Shown here piece after piece: positions 53,249 through 63,655 of a DNA stretch of 64,000 nucleotides. Every line of letters starts with the position of its first letter. Positions within the stretch are counted from its first letter, which is position 1. This DNA comes from Limnephilus marmoratus (taxonomy: Eukaryota > Arthropoda > Insecta > Trichoptera > Limnephilidae): positions 60,616,665 to 60,680,664 of the forward strand of contig OU862906.1 in the NCBI GenBank assembly GCA_917880885.1, read 5' to 3'. The translations under genes and the position numbers were made by a program. Below the pieces are notes generated by a model that saw nothing but the letters and a program-made list of their open reading frames with translations, had not been told where the DNA came from and made no database searches.

Positions 53249-53896
53249 GGGTTTGCAAATCCCGCACCGTTTTTCAGATCCCGCAGAATCCGGGAAGCCA
53301 GAATCCCGCAGAAGCGGGATTTTCCAGATTTTTTATTATTTCCTAAAAATTATCTTCGATACAACTATATTATTTAAAAAAATACATTTAAAGTGAAGCC
53401 TAGTAAGTAATTTAAAAGGACTTTTGAAGTGAAACTTCCATAGCCCCGCTATGATTTGTATTTAGGATGAAACGGAAATTACAATTACTGTACCTGCGAC
53501 GCGTCAACTGCGCTCATTCCCCGCTTTGATTATGATGTCACTTTTAAAGGCTCCTATTGGTTGAGATATGACACAGAAATTTACGCTGATCTGCGCTCAT
53601 TGGTCGCTTTGATTATGACCTCAAAGTAACCTCGTAAAGTTTCGCTTCTACCGCGTGTAAACTGCACTCGAATTTTTCCGAATCACTAATCGTCGGTACC
53701 AGTAATTTTATAAAAAACACATCGAAGACGTAACGTAATAACTTAATAAGTATTTTGAGAAGACTTTAAAAAAATAAGATCGTAAAAAACATAGACTATG
53801 GAGATCTGTCATCCATAGGAAACAGTATGTTTTTCGTTTAAATTGGACAATTTTTCAATCCCGCAAATCCCGCGGGATAAGAAGGGATTGCAAACC
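53249..53896. mobile_element. TIR element containing a divergent MITE-A
   Basis: The ends GGTTTGCAAATCCC and, inverted, GGTTTGCAATCCC differ by one base. Subterminal AATCCCGCAGAA and CCCGCAAATCCCGCGGGAT motifs are repeated. Within it 53,412-53,672 has MITE-A ends (TTTTGAAGTGAAACTTCC ... TTCTACCGCGTGTAAACTGC) but a different middle. No ORF. Confidence 0.6.
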
Positions 53897-54410
53897 ATAT
53901 TCATTAGCGCATCAGTCACTTTGTCTTATGTTTGCAAAGTTATTTGGTTTTTAATTGTTAAAAACATTGGAGCCGCTAAATAAACGTACACAAACTCCTA
54001 CTGTAATATCTACATATTATAAATTAAATTCCTCCGCTACGTCCTTTCTGTTCGCGATAAACTGAAAAACTACTATAGTCAAACAGAAACTAAGTGAACG
54101 GTCAAAGTCCAAAGTCAGTAATAAAATTTACAGGTAAAGCAACACGAGAAGGTCTTAACGTCACGACTTAAAATTAATTTTAATAAACAAAATGTTTTTA
54201 TTATATTCGGGACTGAATTTAAGTTTGAATAAGGATTGAATGAAAATGCGTAGGTGTTTAAAAATACCTTAGGGTGTCCGGTAACTCATATTACATAATA
54301 CATATTTCAGAATCAAGAAAATTCTTATACAGGTTTTATCAGATGCTAATTAATAAAGCGGTAACCAATTTATGAGATGATAAGTTTTAAGATTTTCACG
54401 GCCAAAAGCA
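53897..54410. other. no gene recognised
   Basis: AT-rich; no supported feature. Confidence 0.4.
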
Positions 54411-54668
54411 TTTTCGTTATTTGTTTTTGGGGTGTTGTGCCGTGTTGCGCTACCTCCTTCTTTAGCCAACGTTTCGGACATCGTTGCAGTGTCCATCATC
54501 AGGGCAGATCCGGCAGATCCGGTAGATTTGTAATTTTTTTTCACGACTAAAAATTACACATCTACCGGATCTGCCCTGATGATGGACACTTCAACGATGT
54601 CCGAAACGTTGGCTAAAGAAGGAGGTAGCGCAATACGGCATAACACCCCAAAAACAAATAACGAAAAA
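54411..54668. mobile_element. foldback element, best-preserved copy
   Basis: Nearly the whole 258-bp element is one inverted repeat: TTTTCGTTATTTGTTTTTGG on the left and its inverse on the right, each arm about 120 bp, with a short AT-rich loop (54,532-54,555). Each arm carries CTGATGA, then GGACA...TGTCC, then GAAAC. The left arm holds an extra GGCAGATCC unit. No ORF. Confidence 0.85.
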
Positions 54669-54850
54669 TTTATGAGATATTTAAATTTTAATAATATTTG
54701 GTTTTTACCCCCGTCTGGTATTTTACAAATTTATTTTTTTAAAGACAAACATACCTAAATGTGCTCATCAACATAAAACAACATACTTTTTACAATACAA
54801 TGAACATTTTACATAGGTAAATTTTTATTTTTGTTTAAAAAATATATATT
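54669..54850. other. no gene recognised
   Basis: AT-rich sequence; possibly the 3' flank of the transposase relic. Confidence 0.4.
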
Positions 54851-55440
54851 TTACATTCCAATTACAGAGGGTTCTTCGAGGAATGTCACAAACTGATTTT
54901 CAAACCAATTTTTGAAGACTTTGGAATTCATTTCAGAATGGTAATCTGTATTCGACATAACCTTTTTCGTACGGAATATAAATTTACTCCCCGTGATAAA
55001 ACCCGTTTTTGCTGAACCATAATGCAAAATGATCAGCCGGCTTCCTTTTCCAACTGGCACTTTTAAACCCCCGTTGCCCTCACTATTTTGCCACATGTGT
55101 GTAATCGAGTGTTGATTAACCCATGTCTCGTCCAAATAGACTACTTGCCGTCCGTCGCTAGTTCAGTTTCATTTTGATTCATTTTTCTCAAAAAGTCTAT
55201 ACGCGCTGTAGCAATGTCTAATATTCCCATTAAATACTTTCTTCCATCTTTGTGTATTTTGAATTTTAAACCAATGTCATGCAAAATATATCGCAATGAC
55301 TAATGAGATCCAGGAAAAAAAATTATCCACCAGAACCTGGCTAAGATTTGCAAGAGTGGGATATTGTCCATTGTCATAAAAATCCATCACACTGCGACGC
55401 ACAACATCCTTTTTCTGCCTGCAATTCGTATCGTTGATTT
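54851..55440 (-). pseudogene. DDE transposase relic (Tc1-mariner/IS630-like, DDE_3 type)
   Basis: From about 55,430 downwards the minus strand reads KKDVVRRSVMDFYDNGQYPT, LRYI..DIGLKFKIHKDGRK, YLMGILDIATAR, then an open 94-codon frame: the first catalytic Asp in MDETWVNQHS, VPVGKGSRLIILHYGS, KKVMSNTDYHSEMNSKVFKN and WFENQF. This follows the family pattern DETWVN...GKGxRLI..HxGS...DYHxEMN...F..W. The next catalytic Asp is beyond the stop, and stops and frameshifts occur upstream. It belongs to a different group from the two mariners at 20.8 and 26.5 kb. Confidence 0.75.
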
Positions 55441-56141
55441 ACATCCACAATTTTAAATATTTATTATCTACTAAACGAACTGATATTAGATCACACAATA
55501 TGTAATTACAATCACACCGATTAAATAAACGGAGTCAAAATGACATTAATAAAGTATATTAAATTGAAAATAAATTAAAGGACTGGTTTTTGATCTTATG
55601 AAGTCAATACAGTACTTATTACTGAATGTGGAATCATTTATTGTTTGCTTTTATAGTAAGTAGTATGATATAATAACAATGGAATTTCCAATGGATTTAG
55701 TCGCCTAATTCACGGGAATAACCACCATTGGTATTTCTAAATTTTGTTTCGCAGCGTGTAGTTATTAGGTATCGTCTGAAATATTGTTTTTAGAATCCAG
55801 ACTAATGTATTTTCGAAATTCGGAATTTTTTAGGGACGTGTAAATAATATAATGGTGGAGTGCCTTTCGAGTTTGGGTTTTTCGGAGTTTTGACTGTACG
55901 TTAATCCCCGTGTGAAATTTTGGGAGTGCATTTGGTATCTGTTCGACTATAGTCAGATTTTCATGGGGTTTTCACCAATAAATAGAGAGATTCATGAGGA
56001 ATGTTAAGGTATTATTTCAGGTAAAGGTTTTGTGTAAATCGGTTAAAATATATGATGTGTAAAGGAGAATGTCTGTATGTGGTGAACAAGCGGGTTTCAG
56101 TTTAACTTAAATTGCACGGTCAGGAAATTTAATAACTAAAT
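55441..56141. other. no gene recognised
   Basis: AT-rich. GTAAAGGTTTTGTGTAAATC at about 56,020 resembles the Helitron-like sequence near 45.45 kb. Confidence 0.4.
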
Positions 56142-56516
56142 CTATATAAATAAAAATGAATCACCGAAATGTATGTACGCGCATAACTTCCGAACGACTG
56201 CACCAAATTGTATAATTCTTTTTTTGCTGTGTTCATTATTATCAGGATAAGGTTTGTATAAAACTACTGGTGAGCTCTGGCATTATAAAATTTGTCTAAA
56301 AAAATTGCAATAGGTGGCACGCGAGCTGTTTGAAAACTGAATCCACCGGGAAAGGGGGGTGTGGAGTGGGGAGAGGGAAGGTGGAGGAGGCGGAGTGGAA
56401 ACACGTGGGAGAGGAAGTGGAGGTGGAAGGAGAACGGGACGAATGGGAAAGGACACGCAGGGAGAAACTATTTCTTTATTAAATGGCATGGCAACGCATG
56501 CCGGGAACCAGCTAGT
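56142..56516 (+). mobile_element. non-autonomous Helitron, complete ends
   Basis: It starts TCTATATAAATAAAAATGAA and ends with hairpin GGCATGGCAACGCATGCC, GGGAACCAG and CTAG followed by T. A purine-rich core lies at 56,345-56,465. 375 bp, no coding frame. It is the best local reference for this Helitron family (14.3, 41.4, 42.2 and 52.7 kb). Confidence 0.82.
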
Positions 56517-56860
56517 AATTTAATAAATTGCAGACCAATTCAAGGTTTTGATCTAGAACTGAATTTACAACAGGGAAGTTTTAGGTTTATTTGTAAAACA
56601 CTTGTCCATTACATCGTAAGGTCGTGAAATTCACAGGTTTTTGAGGCCCATAATAGGTGTGCCAGTAAACAAGTCCGCGTTAGAAAAAACTTGTCTTATT
56701 TGTAACACTTCATACCACAACAATATTTACTATTATCGAGTATATAATTATACTATTGACATCTTGGTCAAGTGCGATTCAGTAAATTTCCCGGACAAGT
56801 TATTACATTTTTACATCGTCAGGATTCGCACGATCCCGGCTCGGTTGACGTGACGACTTC
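56517..56860. other. no gene recognised
   Basis: Short frames only; AT-rich. Confidence 0.4.
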
Positions 56861-57290
56861 CGGCAGGTTGTGAAACCCTTTGGAGCGAAGGCCAGTGTGT
56901 TCGGTGAATGGAATGACCTTGTAGAAGAGGCCTTCACGACTCTGGACTGGCGTAATACTGGCGACGCTATGCCAGCTAGCGATCCTGGACTATGGCATGA
57001 ACCGTACGCAGGAAAAATGAGAATGCTGCATCCATCTGACCATGTTCTGCAGAGCTGTTGATATGGACTATGGAAAGTAAATTAGCTTTTCTGAGGGACT
57101 CAACTGGCAAAAAATAGTTTAATTATCCTAATATTGAACCTACACGGGGACACTGGCATGCGGTTGAAAAAGTTTACCAACGGTGGTTTCAAGAAATTTT
57201 CACCGCTTTCTGTCTGGAAGTCAATGCAATGCGAAATATTGCCAAATCGTATGTTTGTAGTTTGCAAATTTAATCTTGTAGAAATATTAC
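56861..57290 (+). other. unassigned coding-looking patch
   Basis: At 56,861 CTTCCGGCAG precedes GTTGTGAAACCC, resembling a splice acceptor. The open frame to 57,061 reads KPFGAKASVFGEWNDLVEEA, FTTLDWRNTGDAMPASDPGL, WHEPYAGKMRMLHPSDHVLQ and a stop. A second frame at 57,150-57,260 gives HWHAVEKVYQRWFQEIFTAF. Both look protein-like with balanced composition, but I recognise no family. Host exon, captured gene piece and TE relic are all possible. Confidence 0.35.
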
Positions 57291-57362
57291 AGAACGCTTT
57301 AATTAAACTCTACGAGCAAAACACATCTTTCCTCGAATCGGAATTTTTTTTGGTGACTATAA

Positions 57363-58796
57363 CATAGGTTCTCAACTAGGGCGATAACGCCCCCTTGTGG
57401 GCGTTTGTGACTTTCAGGGGGGCAGTAGAAGGCCCATAGAAAATAAGTGGGCGTTGACGTGTGGACAGGTAAAAAAAATATGTTCAAAAAAAAACCCGCT
57501 AATTAATCACGTACTAATAATCTTATGTGTATTATTATTATTAAGAGATAATTTTTTTTAAATTTAATTTTAAATTTTTCAAAACTATTAGCAATTTATT
57601 TTATAAAATGACATACTTTGTAGGTCAGATAAATGATCTTTTGTAATCCGAATTTTTATTTACTATATTTTGTATGTTGTGAAATAAACGCAATTCAAAT
57701 AAAACTTGTTTTTTGTCCAGATCAACAATACCCTGTATGTTCCTCTGGTCACTGTGTAATGTTCCTGACAGTACTTGTTGCTCTGTACGGTGAACAATAA
57801 ATGCTTTCTAAGTCAGCACAATAAACAATAACGGCAATATATAGTTTATTTAAATAATAGAACAGTTGCTATGGTCTAGAATATTTTTATTGTCATAAAT
57901 TCTTCTGGATTATGTACTTTCATACTAGGTAGGAAAAACCTATTTTAGAGACATCCATTTTTTTTATATAGTTAACAAAATATTCACAAAAAAGACTACT
58001 GGAGTAAAATGAATGGCTTATTAGTCACGTCCCAAAGTATTCTTAATGATTTTTGCTTACACGATTCCGCTAACCATAATAAAACAATATTTTATTGTAT
58101 AAAAGATACATTTATTTATGCGGCATTTTCCAACAAATCGTGGTTAAGAAGGTGTTCCCTCGTTCTTCCCAATTTATGGCGCGGCACTAAAATATTAATT
58201 AACAATTAAAAATCGTCAATATTAATGTATTCTATATAAGCTGTACTTAAGAATACTGTAGATTGTTCCTCTGGACATGTCCAAAAAATGTCCAGAGGAA
58301 CACGGAGTGGTCATTTTTTTCCATTTAAAAAGATTCTCATTTTGAAGTTAAGTTATTAGAAAGATAAATACCCTCGCGGTTTCACCCTCGCGGATTTAAA
58401 TAATACAGACATTTAAGTCTTCACAACATAATGTCAATCAATAAAAACAAAAAAAAACTATATCGATGAAAAAAACTATGATCATCGTCCCTCACTTTAA
58501 CTTTGACAAGAGAGAATGGAGATTAAATCAGTGTTATCAACTTTAAAATGCGCATTTGTTAACGCACTTAATTAATACTAAAATTAATAGTTTGGGAAAT
58601 TACACTACTGCCCAGAGGAACAATCGTCCAGAGGAACACGGATTGCCCCTACACTAGATATATTACGAACAAGAAAAAAGGAGGTAGCAACCAGTGACAG
58701 GTAATTTGCGACAGATGGTAAGTAAAAAAAATGGGGAGGTCTAGAAAAAAAATTTCTCAAAGTGGGCGGTGGGCAAAATAAGGTTGAGAACTTATG
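57363..58796. mobile_element. hAT-type non-autonomous element
   Basis: The ends CATAGGTTCTCAACTAGGGC and, inverted, CATAAGTTCTCAACCTTA resemble the CAGNGGTTCTCAAC hAT terminus. Flanks GACTATAA and CTCTATAA agree at 6 of 8 positions, as an aged 8-bp duplication. Subterminal GTGGGCG motifs are inverted. No transposase is visible in 1,434 bp. Confidence 0.72.
58264..58302. repeat. perfect 15-bp hairpin TGTTCCTCTGGACAT
   Basis: TGTTCCTCTGGACAT (58,264-58,278) is followed after 9 nt by its exact inverse. The same core recurs at about 57,738 (TGTTCCTCTGG), 58,612 (CCAGAGGAACA) and 58,628 (TCCAGAGGAACACGG). Confidence 0.9.
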
Positions 58797-59149
58797 CTCT
58801 ATAAGTATGAGGTAGGTATATAAAAATATTCGAAAGTGTAAAATCTCCTTACGTACTTTTTTCGGATTTTTTTAATGTTTTAATATAATATGCAAATTAT
58901 ATTTTTTAGATTCTGACAGAAAAACATTTTAATTTTTGTGCCTGAAGTTCACAAAAGAACACGCATAAGTAACTGACTTTTTTGTTGTTGCGATACAAGC
59001 GGCCAGCTTAAACCTTTTCATTACGTGCGTATAGTAATGTGTGATTTGGTTTGAATTTTACGAATCAAATCTCCTTTTTTAACGTAATTATCCTATTAAA
59101 TTTTAAAATTTAAATATTTCTTCTTTACTACGCAAATTAAACTTTTAAA
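58797..59149. other. no gene recognised
   Basis: AT-rich; no supported feature. Confidence 0.4.
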
Positions 59150-59420
59150 AGATTTCGTAGTAAGCTGACTACAATAAGAAGAAAATGGTTTGAAAGAGAG
59201 ATATTATGTAAATACGAATGTTAGAGTGGGCGCGGTAATATTACTATTATAATTAGGCGAAATTTGTGAAAATGTCAAATAAAACACGACTCGTTTGAAA
59301 TAAAGCAAACATCTCTGGACAAATTCCTAAGTTGCGTATAAAGATACACTGCGAATTCGTTCATATTTACATACAACATGTTATAAATAAGTGTTTTAAA
59401 TATTTCAGCTTACTTTGCGG
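59150..59420 (-). repeat. R3 repeat copy (diverged)
   Basis: AGAAGAAAATGGTTTGAAAG and GAGATATTATGTAA match about 40,553-40,585. CGACAAATTCCTAAG at about 59,318 reads in reverse like the AGGAATTTGTCGAGAG region of the 4.6-kb copy. Confidence 0.5.
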
Positions 59421-60257
59421 TTTTTTTCCATCGACAGAAATTCATATAATTACCACTCTTCTGGCTTTGCAAATGTATATTATCTTAAAAAACTAACATA
59501 TGTATATACATATATTTTTTTTATGAAGTTAAAAAATAAGTCGGTAGAAATTCGTAATGCGGGGGCTCATGACGAATACGTGTAATAAAATCAAACTAGC
59601 AGTTAAAAACCCACTCCGTAGGTTTTTGCTGTCAGGCCCTGCGGGTGGCTTTTGGTTCGGCTTCGCTCAGTTTGAATGTTGGTGACTAATTTATATATCC
59701 CAAAGGAACTGGTTCCAAAAATAGCCGGTTCCTCGGTTCCAGTGACAGCTAGTCACCGGGACCAAGTAACCGCGACAGAAAATGCGTGGTAGAATCAAGA
59801 CGTGGTATTATTATTTACAACTGCCAGTTACAATAATAATCATACCAACCACCTCTTCATACCCGGAGAGATCGACGAAGTACGAATCTATTAGTACCTA
59901 CTTACGCCTGCCAGCCGAAGCTCCTCACGCTAGCTGTTAACATAAGTAGCGCAATTTTTTGGCATTGCTTTAATTCGGTTCTATGGCAAAATTAGATTTG
60001 TAACAAACTCCACGTATGAAAACGGTTTCGAGTAAGGCGCGGCATCAGAGTTGTATTCGTAGTCGTATTTTTAAGTTTCAACCGTACAGACAGACGTTGG
60101 CTTAATAATAACGTCAGATGCTGTAAAAGGGAATCAGTTCGTAAATGTGGCAAAACCAAAGGCAAAACCCTGTTCTAGGCGCCGCGTTTTCTTAGAAAAT
60201 CGATGATTAACTAATATTCAAATCAACAGATTTTAGATAATATGGTAGTTAACGACC
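59421..60257. other. no gene recognised
   Basis: 59,700-59,775 has GGTTCC-rich imperfect repeats (AGCCGGTTCCTCGGTTCCAG). Other parts AT-rich. Confidence 0.4.
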
Positions 60258-60280
60258 AATATATATATATATATATATAA
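60258..60280. repeat. (AT)n microsatellite
   Basis: Uninterrupted AT dinucleotide run of about 21 bp. Confidence 0.9.
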
Positions 60281-60338
60281 CATTGAGCTGAATTCATCAT
60301 GCGTCAGCAATTCCATTAGCATGCTTCACCTGCCTGGT

Positions 60339-60530
60339 CTACTGTTTCTTCGCTTCGTCAGGCATGAAATCCATCAGAAATTTACAGCGCGGAAAGCATT
60401 GTTCGTCATAATAATTGATCACGGTGGGGACTGCAGAGCCAAGGATGTTAAAAGGAGAGTGATGACTGATGACTTGACGTTCATTCTCGATTAATTCTAA
60501 TCTCGTAATATCTCTTTTCAGGGTCACCAT
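60339..60530 (-). other. 63-codon open frame of unknown nature
   Basis: ATG-initiated frame with balanced composition (LKRDITRLELIENERQVISH, HSPFNILGSAVPTVINYYDE, PRCKFLMDFMPDEAKKQ). No known family recognised. A stop lies directly upstream of the ATG. Chance, a relic or a small host exon cannot be separated. Confidence 0.25.
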
Positions 60531-62104
60531 TCATTGGGTCAGGTTCATTGTTTTATAATGATAATAATAAGTTATGCTTGTGTTCCAGGGTGGCTTTGTG
60601 CTACGTGTAATATATATCCATAAATAAATATAATAACTTCTAACAATTACAAATTCACTCGGTGGCATCATATTAATTAACCTGTCAGGCTAATTTGTTC
60701 GCTTTTTAGAACAACTCGTAAAAAATAATTAAGAATATAAATTTCTGTTGATAGAAAAAAATCGCAAAGTATGCTGGAAAAAATATTTAAAACACATTCA
60801 CCTTAAACCCAGTGAAAATTTTATTCAATTGACAAACGGCCGCGGATGTGAAAACATTACTAATTAAAAAATTGTTCATAGAACGAAATACACATTGTTT
60901 ACACAGCCTGAGAGGGTAGTTATCTCTGTTTTATTAATGATGTCTGAACGAAATTATTTTTGTATTTTGAATGTTCTATATATTTCTTATTTTTGATATT
61001 GTCGTAAAAACAAATATCATTTACAAAATCTAGATAAAAATACCTTTTAGATTTGTGTATTTGAAATGCACTTTAGTTTTAAAAAACTGCCATATTTTTA
61101 GATTCAAACGCAGAAAAAAATTTTACCAAAAATGTAGAGAAATTTAAAAAAAATCAAAATTTAAAAAACACAGTCCTTTTATGTAACAAATTTGGAAGGA
61201 AACTGTCACCTCACTTTTTCCTCGTGCGTACAATAAAAAAATAATAAAAAATTTCAAAATTTTTTTAATTGCCAAAAAAATTACATAAAAATAATACCGA
61301 GATTTAAAACAGATTTCTTGCATCTCTAAAGACGTTAATTTCTTTGATACGTTTACGAACACGTGTATTAGATATTAATATTATAAAAAAATATCACTTT
61401 TAAGAAATTCTCTTAAAATAAAGATCTTAAAATGTAAATTTTATCTTAAGTAACCTATAAAACAATATTCTGATAGTTCAACTTTGAAAGTACGGCGTTT
61501 GTGCAATAACTTGATTAAACTGACGTAAACCACACAAATAACATGGTAAATATATTAATTATGTGAATAGAAGAGTGAATTCGTCACTACAATAGAAATT
61601 ATTAAGTAAAATCACAATATTTAGGTACTAACAAAATTTTCGACATCCCGCCATAAACACACCGAGCTGTTTTTTCATCGCGGACCGTTGAGGACATTAG
61701 TCCTGAATAAGCATTAACATTAATTAACATTCTGCATTAGCACAGGCGTGCCAATAATGCCCCTTGCGGAAAAGAATTAAAACAACATTTTTACCTAGTA
61801 AATTTAAACCATATACAACGTTGTCAGATCTTCAATGCATTTTAACAGCGTGACCACATAAGAAAGCTTATTAGTAATGTATCGTGTTTTAGTGCACACG
61901 GGGTTTATTTATGTTATTGCAATAACACAGGTTATCGGCCGTGAAAAGTTTTTTGGTTAGTAAGGCTGATTTTGTTTCTGTTGTCTAACACGTTCTAAAT
62001 ATGAATAAAAAAATCACATTGTGTTATATGTAAATATGAATAAATTCGCTCAATAAATTTTTATCAATTTTATTTTCAATTTGCCATTATCCATTTTATT
62101 TTTA
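60531..62104. other. AT-rich DNA, no gene recognised
   Basis: Only R3-like motif AAAAAATCGCAAAGTATGC at about 60,757. The rest is AT-rich without features. Confidence 0.4.
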
Positions 62105-62275
62105 TAGTTGGTAGAGCACTTGCCATGTAACAAAAAGGTCCTGGATTCGAGTCCCAGAGGTGCTAATATCTTTTTCTGATTTTTCTGTCTCCATATTTTC
62201 GATAGAGTTTTGCTAATATTGTCTTTATTTAATTAAATATTAACATTTGACATTTTACTCATAAAGTTAAAAATT
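62105..62275 (+). mobile_element. SINE-V copy
   Basis: Degenerate tRNA-like head (AGTTGGTAGAGCACTTGCCA, TGTAAC, GGATTCGAGTCCCAG) followed by TATCTTTTTCTGATTTTTCT, GTCTCCATATTTTCGATAGA and TATTGTCTTTATTTAATTAA, then an A-rich tail. It is more diverged than the 44-kb arms are from each other. Confidence 0.8.
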
Positions 62276-62329
62276 AAAAAAAAAACTTTAAGTTTAGCTC
62301 TTAAAAAAACATCTGTTAATTTTTAAGAT

Positions 62330-62572
62330 AATCTATATTCATTTGACAAGCCGAAAAAATAATTACATGAAATTTAGGACTCCGAAAATATCGCAAAGTT
62401 TGCTTCTACGAAAATTATTAAAATATTCATCTGGTTATGTCATCTAACATGTTATAGCTACATGATATTTGTCGAGAGATTTTTGCTCTATTTTAAATAA
62501 GTCATGATTTATAACATATTTTCGATTAGTTTCTTTTAATATTAGCGCGCTCCCTCCATCATTTATATTCAC
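62330..62572 (+). repeat. R3 repeat copy
   Basis: AAAATATCGCAAAGTTTGCT, GATATTTGTCGAGAGATTTT, TGCTCTATTTTAAATAAGTC in the same order as at 4.44-4.74 kb. It resumes after the inserted MITE (TTTTCTTCTTCTTTTTGAAC at 63,350). Confidence 0.65.
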
Positions 62573-62575
62573 TTA

Positions 62576-63332
62576 GGGAACGTACCCATACTACGTGACA
62601 CACTTTTTGCAATTTTTTACCCCCCCCCCCGGTGACCACGTGTAGTATATTCCAAGACCCCCCCCCTACAGTTTTCACGTAGTATTTCATAAATATGGTT
62701 TCGAATCTTTTTTTGCTAACAAAAAATAAAAAATGCATTATTTGGCTTATATTTGTCTTTATTAATACGGCACTTGCTGCGTGACAGCAAGAGTGAATGC
62801 ATTACAAGTGGAAAAAATATTATCAAGATAAAACTTATGTCAAAATATATTGAAACCGGAACGTAATTTATGGAAAAGAAAGTCTTGTTATTTTTATAAA
62901 CATTTTTCATCTCAATCATCTTCAACAAACACGTTCCCTGAACTTTTTCACTTATTTGAATGTACGAGGGTGGGTTTTTAAGTTTGCGGATTGGGTAAGG
63001 AGTGGAAATAAAAACCAAAAATATTTTTCCTTTTCAACATATTTACCTATTACCCTAATACATTTTTCCGATCTTTAAATTAACTTAAAGGAACTTTATA
63101 ACAGCGCGGAACTCAATTTTCTCCACATTTCACAATTTCTTCCCGATTAATCACTTACCTTCCCATTCCGCGAACTTAAAAACCTCCCCTCGTAGCTCGA
63201 AAAAGAACGCGAGATTTCTAGATTGACTACGTGATAAAAACCTAAGCCCCCCCCCCCCCCCGTTGTGACCAAGCGTGGTATTTTGATGACCCCCCCCCCC
63301 CTAAACAGGTCACGTAGTTTGGGTACGTTCCC
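62576..63332. mobile_element. PIF/Harbinger-like MITE with poly-C tracts
   Basis: The ends GGGAACGTACCCATACTACG and, inverted, GGGAACGTACCCAAACTACG are flanked by TTA on both sides (62,573-62,575 and 63,333-63,335), the TWA target of PIF/Harbinger. Runs of 9 to 16 C lie in both subterminal parts (about 62,620, 62,658, 63,247 and 63,290). A second MITE sits inside. No transposase. Confidence 0.82.
62965..63192. mobile_element. mariner-type MITE nested in the Harbinger-like MITE
   Basis: CGAGGGTGGGTTTTTAAGTT and, inverted, CGAGGGGAGGTTTTTAAGTT are bordered by TA. 228 bp, non-coding. The first target TA is preceded by TG and the last is followed by GC. Confidence 0.78.
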
Positions 63333-63655
63333 TTACCTGATTTTCAAATAATTTTCTTCTTCTTTTTGAACGCTTACTATGGAGCCTTAAATTAAAATAA
63401 TACATATTCAATTTAATTGGAATAACAATATAATGTTAAAGAATATGTCTGTATTACTCTGCTTATCCCTTTAATTGTCTGTCTTTAATGAAAATGACAT
63501 ATTTTTTTTGAAGCACATGTCGAATTGATCATATGAATATCTTATGTTTTGATACTATTTTTTTTTTTTAGATTTTGGTTTCAATTTGAGATCCGGTCTC
63601 AGTTACCTCGCGAGGCAGGAAAGGGAAAGGACACGATCTTCCGTAAACATCTAAT
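63333..63655. other. no gene recognised
   Basis: R3-like start (TTCTTCTTTTTGAACGCTTA) then AT-rich sequence. GGTCTCAGTTACCTCGCGAG at about 63,595 is a GC-richer patch without a match. Confidence 0.4.

Noticed and set aside
52746..53267. 173-codon minus-strand frame
   Set aside because: Covers Helitron sequence, including the purine core; no protein motif.
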